From Actinomycetota bacterium (lineage in GTDB: Bacteria; Actinomycetota; Acidimicrobiia; Acidimicrobiales; Poriferisodalaceae): a DNA stretch of 7,024 nt. Below the pieces are notes generated by a model that saw nothing but the letters and a program-made list of their open reading frames with translations, did not search any database and was not told the origin of the DNA. Within the stretch, counting starts at the first letter, position 1, and each line of letters opens with the position of its first letter. This document shows, piece after piece, positions 1 to 5,408 of the stretch. Location of the stretch: contig JAADHX010000356.1 of assembly GCA_013151655.1 (NCBI GenBank), forward strand, positions 1 through 7,024, written 5' to 3'. The position numbers and the translations under genes are program-made.

Positions 1-131
1 CAAGGTGGTGTGTACGCGGCTATTTTCCGTCGTTGTGTATTGCCGCAAGCCCAACCGCGAGACCGACAACGAGGATGGCGAGATGCGCTTGCTGACTGCG
101 CGGTATTGCCGCCGGTCTGGCCCGCGGGACC

Positions 132-410
132 TCAGCGTGTTCGATAGACGTCGCCGCGGTGGTCTACGCGCAGCACGGTGATAGTTCGCTTGCTGTCGTT
201 GATCCGATGGAGGATGCGATAGCTCCCTCGGCGTGCACTGTGGATGCCCGCGAGTTCGTTTCGGAGCTCGCGGCCGACTCGGCGGGGATTCTCGATCAGC
301 GATCCGGTGATGAAGTCGATGACAGCGGTACTCACGGCTTCGGGCAGATCCTCAGCGATCGCTCGCGCCGCGGGGCGGGCGACGATGAGTTCGTAGCCGG
401 CCTCGGTCAC
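132..410 (-). CDS. RelE/ParE-family toxin of a type II toxin-antitoxin pair
   Basis: This 92-residue protein is the usual size for a RelE/ParE-superfamily toxin. RelE members are ribosome-dependent mRNA endonucleases, and ParE members poison gyrase. The family pattern is visible: an N-terminal strand and a basic helical part (residues 6-50, with IENPRRVGREL at 39-49), then GSYRILHRI at 62-70 and VLRVDHRGDVYR at 79-90. The last two match the conserved strands with basic residues and the C-terminal HRxDVY motif typical of RelE-like toxins, so mRNA cleavage is more likely than gyrase inhibition. That choice is inference. The start is GTG at 410, which overlaps the antitoxin stop as GTGA and suggests translational coupling. 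The reading frame is intact. The gene lies directly downstream of its antitoxin in the common antitoxin-toxin order. Confidence 0.88.
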   Translation of the reverse strand: MTEAGYELIVARPAARAIAEDLPEAVSTAVIDFITGSLIENPRRVGRELRNELAGIHSARRGSYRILHRINDSKRTITVLRVDHRGDVYRTR

Positions 411-691
411 TGCGCGGGCGATGCCCGCAACGCGCGGACGGCGTCGACGCCTCGAACCACGTCACCAGCAGCGACAGCGGCTTCGGCTTCGATAAGTTCC
501 TTAACCAACCGTTGGTCGCCGAGAACTTCGAGAGTCTCCTCAAGGCTGTCGAGGTCGTCGGGGCTGATCAGCACTGCGGCCGGACGGCCGTTGCGAGTGA
601 CGACAATCCTCTCGTGCTCACGATGCACACGGTCGACGAACTCCGAGAAACGATCCTTCACGTTCCGCAACGAGTCAGTAGTCATGGCCAC
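407..691 (-). CDS. Phd/YefM-family antitoxin
   Basis: This protein has 94 residues from GTG at 691, or 92 from the in-frame ATG at 685. Residues 3-50 fit the Phd/YefM DNA-binding fold: a helix with VKDRFSEFVDRV (11-22), then RIVVTRNGRPAAVLIS (28-43), the hallmark strand-turn-strand of the family, then DDLDSLEETLEVL. The acidic, alanine-rich C-terminus (about residues 55-94) is expected to be disordered until it wraps the toxin. In this family the antitoxin neutralises the toxin and represses its own operon. It is the first gene of the pair and its stop overlaps the toxin start by four bases. ATG 685 is the more likely start, because the candidate promoter would begin transcription close to it and no Shine-Dalgarno sequence is visible. 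Confidence 0.9.
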   Translation of the reverse strand: MAMTTDSLRNVKDRFSEFVDRVHREHERIVVTRNGRPAAVLISPDDLDSLEETLEVLGDQRLVKELIEAEAAVAAGDVVRGVDAVRALRASPAQ

Positions 692-698
692 AATTGTG
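689..698. promoter_or_regulatory. Palindromic operator candidate for antitoxin autoregulation
   Basis: CACAATTGTG is a perfect 10-bp palindrome. It covers the candidate -10 box and the GTG start option of the antitoxin gene. Phd/YefM antitoxins normally bind short palindromes at their own promoter, so this is the natural operator candidate. A 10-bp palindrome can also arise by chance. Confidence 0.4.
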
Positions 699-721
699 CC
701 ACGCCTTCAGGGTGTCAGCAA
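693..721 (-). promoter_or_regulatory. Candidate promoter of the toxin-antitoxin operon
   Basis: On the minus strand a TTGCTG box (plus coordinates 716-721) lies exactly 17 bases before CACAAT (693-698), a fair match to a sigma-70 type -35/-10 pair. Transcription would then start about 6-8 bases downstream, at or next to ATG 685, giving a leaderless message. That is common in Actinobacteria and fits the lack of a ribosome binding site. This is inferred from spacing only. Confidence 0.4.
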
Positions 722-912
722 CCCTCCCGGAAATCTCGCCTCAGGTTGGGCCACAGGCCACTCGGTATCCGGCGAGGTCGCAGGCCTTCATCGCCGTGAA
801 GGCCGCTCGATAGTCACCTCCTGGGTGTCTCGTCAGACCAGGCCGAATAGTCCCGGTGCAGTCAAGAGCGCAGAGCTAGCCTGAGCGCTAGTGGCCGACG
901 AGAAAGGGTGAT

Positions 913-1425
913 GTGCGCTTCCAGAACGCTCGAGAGGTGTGGATTGGTGGGGTGACGAAGGACGAGCTCCTTCAACGGCTAACGCAACAGTCCGTGTCGA
1001 TGAACGACTACGCCCGCGATCTCTTCGCCGACGCCACCTTCACGATTTCGAGCGAGGTCCGACAAGTGCAAGTCGTCCTCGTGTCGCTTCCCGAAATTGG
1101 GCTTCCTGCCGGCGGCTTGTTCGATGAGATCCTGTCGCAGGCGGCGACGTTAGGCCTTGAACCGTGTCCGTTGGAGGTCGCCCCTCACCTCAGGCTGAGC
1201 TATCTCGACCAGCCCCGGGGCCCGTATCTCACCGTTGCGTCGCTCGAACTGCGGCCCGGTCCGGAGACGCCCAACGGCTTCTACCTCCGGCACCTTGACG
1301 ACGGGCTGTGGCTACGCGGCTATGAGTCGGGCCCCGAGAATCTCTACCCGCCGGACTTCACCGACTTCGTCTTCGTGCTCCCCGACGAGGGCTCCCTCAT
1401 GGCGGCTCCCGCGGAGCAGCTCTGA
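913..1425 (+). CDS. Conserved protein of unknown function (170 residues)
   Basis: This is an intact soluble protein of up to 170 residues, starting at GTG 913 four bases after an AAAGGG ribosome binding site (903-908). In-frame GTG codons at 937 and 952 are alternatives. The start at 952 (MTKDELLQRL) would begin where the conserved part seems to begin. The composition looks like real coding: an N-terminal helical segment (KDELLQRLTQQSVSMNDYAR, about residues 16-35), a central VVLVSLPEIGLP (54-65), then a C-terminal half with LRLSYLDQPRGPYLTVAS and GFYLRHLDDGLWLRGYESG. From memory, similar small proteins with a 'LRLxYLDQP ... GFYLRxxDGxLWLRGY' pattern occur in Streptomyces and other Actinobacteria without a known function. 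There is no signal peptide, membrane segment or catalytic motif I can name. It diverges from the toxin-antitoxin operon across about 220 bases. Confidence 0.78.
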   Translation: MRFQNAREVWIGGVTKDELLQRLTQQSVSMNDYARDLFADATFTISSEVRQVQVVLVSLPEIGLPAGGLFDEILSQAATLGLEPCPLEVAPHLRLSYLDQPRGPYLTVASLELRPGPETPNGFYLRHLDDGLWLRGYESGPENLYPPDFTDFVFVLPDEGSLMAAPAEQL

Positions 1426-1585
1426 GTCGCTCGATGCACCAACCCCGGTCTTCGCACTCTAGAAGACGACGGGCCAACTCAGCTGAGTCTGAGTCGTACT
1501 CATCCGGATCGTCGGTCCGGGCAACAGCTTCGTCGTCGATGCGAAGCGTCAACGGAGGCAGGTACCTCAGTTCGCGCCCCACCAT
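1397..1585 (-). CDS. Possible small hypothetical protein
   Basis: A 62-residue ORF in the gap between the 170-residue gene and the dead integrase, overlapping the former tail-to-tail by 29 bases. The middle part (LRYLPPLTLRIDDEAVARTD, then an acidic DEYDSDSAELARRLLE) reads like real protein. The tail, which overlaps the other gene, does not. An in-frame TGA five codons before ATG 1585 stops any extension upstream, and there is no clear ribosome binding site. It could be a short real gene, the remnant of a longer one, or chance. I do not recognise a family. Apart from this ORF, I see nothing in 1426-1685. Confidence 0.3.
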   Translation of the reverse strand: MVGRELRYLPPLTLRIDDEAVARTDDPDEYDSDSAELARRLLECEDRGWCIERLRAAPREPP

Positions 1586-1685
1586 GGCGACAGGGCTGTT
1601 GGATCATGTCCACCTAGCTAGTAGAGGCAACCCGTTGCGGAGTATCTAGCGCGATGGTCTCGAACTTCGGATCTGAGCGGGTGTT

Positions 1686-2448
1686 CTACTGCTTGCGCCG
1701 ATCAGTCAGGCGCACCGGCGGCTGGGCCGGAGTTATGGAGGCCGACCGGGTCCATCGTGTGCCGAGGGCGTCGTTGATCTGGTCGTCGATGCCTGGGAAG
1801 AGGTGGCTGTAGGTGCCATAATCATGAAATCGTGTACCGGCCGGGCATCCCGCCGGACTACGGCTGGCTTGAAGTGCCGTGGATACCAGTTTGAATGCCT
1901 AAGGGGCCCGCCCTCGGGGCCAGCAAAGACCAGGTCGGTTTGTTTCATCCCGGAGAGGTGCACGGCCAGTTCGTCGACTAGAGGGCCGGGTAGGCCAACT
2001 GAACGTCTGGAGTATGTCTTGGTGGGGCCGATGTTGAATCGTCCGTTGGCTTCGTCGACGGACTCGGAGACTTTGACACGTCTACGGAGCAGATTGAGGC
2101 GCGAAACGCGCAGGGCCCCGATTTCGCCTGCCCGGAGCCCGGTGAACGCCGCGAAGCGCACCAGAAGTGCGTAATCGGGGTAGCCGCCGTCCCGGTGTGA
2201 GACTCCTCTTTGAAGGGCCGGGGGGTGCTGGATGTTGTGGGCCAGTGCCGTCACTTGGTCTTCGGTGAGAAAGAGCATCTCGTCTTTCTGAGCGCGTGGC
2301 GCCTTGATGTCGAGCGCAGGGTTGGTCTTCAGGACACCCGAGCGAACCGCTTGAAGGTCTTCATCTGTTGCCGATTGTCCGCGATGCGGTACATGACATC
2401 CCAGCGCTGTTGTCCCGAAGGTGTCTTTCGTGAGTGGATACTGGCCAT
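1686..2448 (-). pseudogene. Tyrosine recombinase (phage/AICE-type integrase), disrupted by two internal deletions
   Basis: Three pieces of one integrase lie in order in three frames. The N-terminus starts at ATG 2448, preceded by a strong TGAGGAGA ribosome binding site (2453-2460). It reads MASIHSRKTPSGQQRWDVMY and onward to KTFKRF, the usual start of actinobacterial integrases, and stops at a TGA near 2329. The frame then changes near 2336-2355, and the catalytic domain resumes at about VRSGVLKTNPALDIKAPR. It carries TGLRAGEIGALRV (first catalytic Arg, codon 2134-2132) and GPTKTYSRRSV (beta-hairpin Lys, codon 2020-2018), and ends at RPVHDF. A second change near 1822-1834 moves into the tail GTYSHLFPGIDDQINDAL, with the catalytic Tyr at 1811-1809 and the stop at 1688-1686. 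Most of the core-binding domain, the HxLRHT box and the LGH box are missing. About 250 codons remain, against roughly 360-400 for such integrases. It cannot be an active recombinase. Confidence 0.85.
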
Positions 2449-2726
2449 GGGTTCTCCTCAGCAATGCGCAGTAGCATCGAGTTTGGTTTCCTGGAGTGAC
2501 ACGAACGCGTGGGCCAATTGTCGTTTCGCTTGTTGACGCGTGTGTCTGCGATCCACCCGTCAACGTCGTTGGGGTGAAAGCGGATGAACTTCCCGACCTT
2601 GTGATAATCGATTCGGTTCTCCTCGACGAGGCGTCGGACGAAGCGCTCGGTAACTCCAAGGTTCGCGGCGAGGTCATCGATGTCCATGAGCGGAATGCGA
2701 GCGTTGTCCAGTTCGAGCTCACTCAT
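2361..2726 (-). CDS. Excisionase-like helix-turn-helix DNA-binding protein, C-terminus probably frameshifted
   Basis: From ATG 2726 the first 64 residues form a MerR/excisionase-type winged helix-turn-helix: MDIDDLAANLGVTERFVRRL (14-33) is the helix-turn-helix, RIDYHKVGKFIRF (38-50) the wing, and NDVDGWIADTRV (53-64) the closing helix. Such proteins direct excision by bending DNA at the attachment site, and they sit just upstream of the integrase gene, as here. As it stands the frame stays open to 2361 (121 residues) and runs into the integrase start, which is unusual. Shifting frame after about residue 65 (near 2525-2532) gives AKRQLAHAF and then SLQETKLDA, ending in a TGA at 2460-2458, nine bases before the integrase ATG. 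That would make an original protein of about 88 residues with a one-base loss. A weak GGGGG lies 12 bases before the start. The DNA-binding domain itself is intact. Confidence 0.72.
   Translation of the reverse strand: MSELELDNARIPLMDIDDLAANLGVTERFVRRLVEENRIDYHKVGKFIRFHPNDVDGWIADTRVNKRNDNWPTRSCHSRKPNSMLLRIAEENPWPVSTHERHLRDNSAGMSCTASRTIGNR
2452..2460 (-). promoter_or_regulatory. Ribosome binding site of the integrase remnant
   Basis: The minus strand reads TGAGGAGAAC just before ATG 2448. AGGAGA is a near-perfect Shine-Dalgarno sequence at normal spacing. It decides the integrase start, which the broken reading frames would otherwise hide. Its TGA would also be the stop of the excisionase in the restored frame. 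Confidence 0.7.
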
Positions 2727-2911
2727 CGCGCACGCGCCCCCGGCCGAGATTCCGCAATAGACAGCATCTTTTGCAGCCACTGTGTGTTCCTGGCGCCGGG
2801 CGTTCCGGGTTGACCACCGCGGAAGCCCCAGAGCGCAGCGAGTGGAACGACCTTCGCAGCCCGACAGCCCGAATGGCATGGGTCCATGAACAGTTTGCGA
2901 TGAGGCAGCAC
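2723..2911 (-). CDS. Possible ORF or gene tail overlapping the excisionase start
   Basis: This 62-residue frame ends in a TGA that overlaps the excisionase ATG as ATGA, the arrangement expected for a coupled upstream gene in an operon. The C-terminal part (ARNTQWLQKMLSIAESRPGA) is plausible protein. The N-terminal part (PCHSGCRAAKVVPLAAL) is less so, and I do not recognise a family. In actinobacterial integrative elements the gene before the excisionase is often a replication or regulatory gene, so this may be the eroded end of one. It could equally be chance. I see nothing else in 2727-2928. Confidence 0.25.
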   Translation of the reverse strand: MLPHRKLFMDPCHSGCRAAKVVPLAALWGFRGGQPGTPGARNTQWLQKMLSIAESRPGARAR

Positions 2912-2928
2912 GTTGGCATGGAGATCGA

Positions 2929-4364
2929 ATGGTTGCCCGGGTTGTCAGAGGGGTCGGCAATACTGGGTGGGTGGTATCGCTGAGCGACATTGTTGATCTG
3001 GCGGCTAGCGGTGAGTCGGAGACGGTCGAGTTCAAGAAGACGACCGGTCAGAAACGTGAAGCTGCCAAGACCCTGTCAGCGATGCTCAACAGCGCCGGTG
3101 GAGCCGTGTTGTTTGGGTCACTGATGACGGCGGCGTTGTTGGTCAAGCTGTTTCGGAGAGGACTCTTGAGGACGTGACGGCGGCGTGAAGCGAAATCCGG
3201 CCGGAGTTTCCAACCAAGATCGAACGCGTCGACGTCAGTGGCGGCGGTGGCCGGCAGGTCTTGGTTGTGACTGTGCCGTCAGGGAACTCGAAGCCGTATG
3301 CGTACAAGTCGGATTATTACACTCGGTCCGGGGCGTCGACGGTTGCGATGCCTGCCGAGACCCAGCTGGCGTTGTTGCTGGAACGTGCCCATGCTCTTGA
3401 CCGGTGGGAGAAGGCCGAGTCCAGGTTGGAACTGGATGCGATCGATGTCGAGGAGGTGGAGTCGTTTCGAGACACAGCGATCGCCCAGAACCGTGCAGCG
3501 TTCGAACCGGCGGTGTCGGTTGAAGAAGTTCTGCTGGCTCTCAGCCTGCTCGACGAAGATGGCCGCCCGAATCGTGGGGCGATCGTGTTGTTTGGTAGGC
3601 GAGAGGCATTTGCCCACCACTACGCCATGTTGGGGTGCCACCTCGTTGCTGTAGACGGGTCCGATTTAGGCGAGGAGTTCCATGACGAGAAGCTGGTCGA
3701 AGACAACGCGTTCGCATCGATTCGTAGGGCCCTCGTGTTTTGCAAGGAGCATTTGCGGACCCCGCTCAAGATCGATGGTCTCGAAGCAACATCGAGCCTA
3801 GAGATCCCTGAGGCCGTCGTTCGAGAAGCGCTCGCGAACGCGTTCGCGCATCGCAGCTACTCGATTTCGGGTCATGTCCAGCTACGGATCTTTTCGGATC
3901 GGTTGCAGATCGTGTCTCCCGGCGGATTGAACTTTGGGCTCGTGCCCGTAGATCTCTATTCGCCGCACAGTTCGATGCCGTGGAATCCGAACATTCTTGC
4001 TGCGTTCTACCGGCGTGGAATTGTTGAGCAACTTGGTTCGGGCACGTTGCGGATGATCCGCCTCTGCGGGGAGGCTGGGTTGGGTACACCCGTGTTCACT
4101 GCAAACGCGGTGTCGGTGACATGTGACATTCCACGCGACGGATATTGGCTAGGACCAGACGGGTCCAGCGTCGTTGTCTCTGGGGCCGAGGCGCAAGCTC
4201 TGAGAATGATGGTTGGTAGGACCCTTCGACGAAGCGAACTTGTCGACTCTCTCGGCATCGCTGAACTTGCTGCACGTGACTTGCTTGAACGCCTTCGCAA
4301 CGTGGGGTTGATTCATGTGAGTGGGGTAGGTCGAGGGTCGTCATGGTCTCTTGGGGAGCGATGA
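2929..4364 (+). pseudogene. AlbA_2 (Schlafen-type) and HATPase_c_4 ATP-binding protein, broken by a frameshift and a stop
   Basis: Proteins of this build pair an N-terminal AlbA_2 nucleic-acid-binding domain with a GHKL-type ATPase and a C-terminal winged helix. They are usually called ATP-binding or putative transcriptional regulators, and no precise role is established. The first piece (from ATG 2929 with GGAG at 2920-2923, or GTG 2971) holds the AlbA_2 opening ESETVEFKKTTGQ and LNSAGGAVLFG. At the G run 3115-3117 one G appears lost: restoring it gives FGVTDDGGVVGQAVSERTLE in the next frame. That frame then meets TGA at 3186-3188 and continues in register with EIRPEFPTKIERVDV. From there it is open to 4364, with YYTRSGASTVAM (end of AlbA_2), VVREALANAFAHRSY (ATPase N-box, about 3816-3860), VSPGGLNF (3914-3937), GIVEQLGSGTLRMI, and the winged helix LRRSELVDSLGI. 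Restored length is about 464 residues, normal for the family. Confidence 0.8.
3261..4364 (+). CDS. Residual open frame of the AlbA_2/HATPase protein (ATPase and winged-helix part)
   Basis: After the in-frame stop at 3186-3188, the longest translatable piece begins at TTG 3261 and encodes 367 residues. It lacks most of the AlbA_2 domain (only its last strands, VVTVPSG to YYTRSG, remain). It keeps the whole HATPase_c_4-like part and the C-terminal winged helix, with no further stop or frameshift over 1.1 kb. No convincing ribosome binding site precedes TTG 3261. An automatic gene caller would probably report this piece as the gene. Whether it is expressed is unknown, and a product without the AlbA_2 domain would not be expected to keep the normal activity. 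Confidence 0.5.
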   Translation: MVVTVPSGNSKPYAYKSDYYTRSGASTVAMPAETQLALLLERAHALDRWEKAESRLELDAIDVEEVESFRDTAIAQNRAAFEPAVSVEEVLLALSLLDEDGRPNRGAIVLFGRREAFAHHYAMLGCHLVAVDGSDLGEEFHDEKLVEDNAFASIRRALVFCKEHLRTPLKIDGLEATSSLEIPEAVVREALANAFAHRSYSISGHVQLRIFSDRLQIVSPGGLNFGLVPVDLYSPHSSMPWNPNILAAFYRRGIVEQLGSGTLRMIRLCGEAGLGTPVFTANAVSVTCDIPRDGYWLGPDGSSVVVSGAEAQALRMMVGRTLRRSELVDSLGIAELAARDLLERLRNVGLIHVSGVGRGSSWSLGER

Positions 4365-4454
4365 GGAGGGGGCCTAATGAGACCCGAATGATACCCCGCT
4401 GCCGCGAAACGCTAGTTGCGACGCGATAATGAAGCACTCCTCACCTGAACCATC

Positions 4455-4637
4455 ATGAACGAGAACGCGATGCACGGCACGAACGAAATACTGGTTGACG
4501 GCGACGAATCGCGCCCAGCGGTCGATGGTTGGCGTTGCGAAACGGCAGGTGACTGGCAGCACAGCTATGACTTTGATGCGCTCATGATCGATCTCAGCTC
4601 AGGTGAGACCGTCCTGACCCCCTCCAACTATCGTTGA
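4455..4637 (+). CDS. Possible small hypothetical protein upstream of the M23 peptidase
   Basis: A 60-residue acidic ORF (ATG 4455) ending five bases before the ATG of the M23-like gene, or overlapping a TTG start at 4634 by three bases. The close, same-strand spacing suggests a small operon. Residues 25-60 (GWRCETAGDWQHSYDFDALM and on) look like a compact folded segment, and third codon positions are moderately GC-rich as in coding DNA. No ribosome binding site precedes 4455, and no family is recognised. ATG 4470 is an alternative start. The gap 4365-4454 holds nothing I can name. Confidence 0.38.
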   Translation: MNENAMHGTNEILVDGDESRPAVDGWRCETAGDWQHSYDFDALMIDLSSGETVLTPSNYR

Positions 4638-4642
4638 CGAAG

Positions 4643-5299
4643 ATGTCAGACACAGCCGTTCTGAGCTTTCCTCTCAAGGGGATCTCCGTGGCCAAACGGC
4701 CACCCGGCCACCATCCACTAGCCCTGGATCTGGCGGGCCTCGCGTCCCCAGCTTCGCAGCTCACCACGAGTGGCCGGCTCCGCTGGCTGGCAAGTAGGAC
4801 ACCGGCCGAGTCATATCACGGGTGGTCAATGCCCATCCATGGGCCCGGGAAGGGCGTAGTAGTCGCAGCCGCCGATGGTCAGGCGGACAGGGTCCGGACC
4901 GGGGCGGTCAACACCGTGGCACTCCTGATCTATGCAACGTTCATCTTCAAACCGCAGGTCTCCGAGTCCGGCCAACCTGATATCCAGCCAAACGTTGGGA
5001 ATCACGTCATGGTCCAGATAGCGCCTGCGCAGGTCGCTTTCTACGCTCACCTCCAGCAGGGCTCAGTGGACGTCGCCGTTGGGGATGAGGTTTCCGACGG
5101 CTCCGTACTGGCCCGACTTGGGAACTCCGGCAATACCACCGCGCCGCATCTACACATCCACGTGCTCGATCAGATGGACGACCTCAACACGGCCGAATTG
5201 GTGCCCTTTGTGTTTGCCTCCTATGAACGGTGGGATGGGTCTCGGTGGCATCGCCAGACCGAGTCCCTTCCTAAGCCGGGACAGATCCTACGAAACTGA
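4643..5299 (+). CDS. M23 (LytM) family metallopeptidase-like protein without signal peptide
   Basis: M23 peptidases are zinc enzymes that usually cut peptide bridges in peptidoglycan outside the membrane. The fold is readable from ATG 4643 (218 residues): an opening strand VLSFPLKGISVA (residues 5-16), a HHPLALD segment (23-29) in the place of the first His/Asp zinc ligands, then GPGKGVVVAAADGQ. Next come FYAHLQQGSV (the conserved His of YxHL), VDVAVGDEVSDG, LARLGNSGNTTAPHLHIHV with the HxH ligand pair (169 and 171), and a C-terminal tail. The start is clearly not hydrophobic: no signal peptide, lipobox or membrane segment is visible, and extension to TTG 4634 does not add one. The first ligand motif is also spaced unlike the textbook HxGxD. 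It may act inside the cell, leave by another route, or have lost its leader. No Shine-Dalgarno sequence is evident, and the gene follows a small ORF. Confidence 0.75.
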   Translation: MSDTAVLSFPLKGISVAKRPPGHHPLALDLAGLASPASQLTTSGRLRWLASRTPAESYHGWSMPIHGPGKGVVVAAADGQADRVRTGAVNTVALLIYATFIFKPQVSESGQPDIQPNVGNHVMVQIAPAQVAFYAHLQQGSVDVAVGDEVSDGSVLARLGNSGNTTAPHLHIHVLDQMDDLNTAELVPFVFASYERWDGSRWHRQTESLPKPGQILRN

Positions 5300-5408
5300 C
5301 CGAGAGGTCCAAGCCAGAGCTGGCCAGCGGGCCCACCTTTCAGGTTCTTGTGTTGATTCAGCGTCCTGACTACGTTCGAATGACACCAGAATGTGAAGGG
5401 TCGATGGG

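Noticed and set aside
37..112. Direct repeat GTATTGCCGC at 37-46 and 103-112
   Set aside because: Only ten bases and two copies in high-GC DNA. Not enough for an attachment site or iteron claim.
20..131. Hydrophobic stretch (AHLAILVVGLAVGLAAI) in a minus-strand frame downstream of the toxin, ending at 20
   Set aside because: It resembles a membrane helix, but there is no start codon or ribosome binding site after the toxin gene, and the upstream part of the frame is only the shadow of the toxin. Too little to call a gene.
159..884. Long plus-strand ORF of 241 codons across the toxin-antitoxin genes
   Set aside because: It is antisense to two clearly identified genes, and its translation is Ser/Arg-rich shadow sequence without domain features.
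3109..3190. Programmed frameshift or stop-codon recoding in the AlbA_2 gene
   Set aside because: TTTGGGT resembles a slippery heptamer but is out of phase with the reading frame (TTT GGG TCA), so the tRNAs would not re-pair. A second barrier, the TGA at 3186, would also need recoding. Mutation is simpler.
5319..5328. Palindrome GCTGGCCAGC between the convergent M23-like and DUF6174-like genes
   Set aside because: It has no loop and no following T run, so it is not a credible terminator. A chance palindrome is likely.
5366..5392. tRNA-like T-loop sequence GTTCGAATGACACCA
   Set aside because: The five bases on each side of TTCGAAT do not pair, and no anticodon or D arm lies upstream. Not a tRNA and not a recognisable attachment core.
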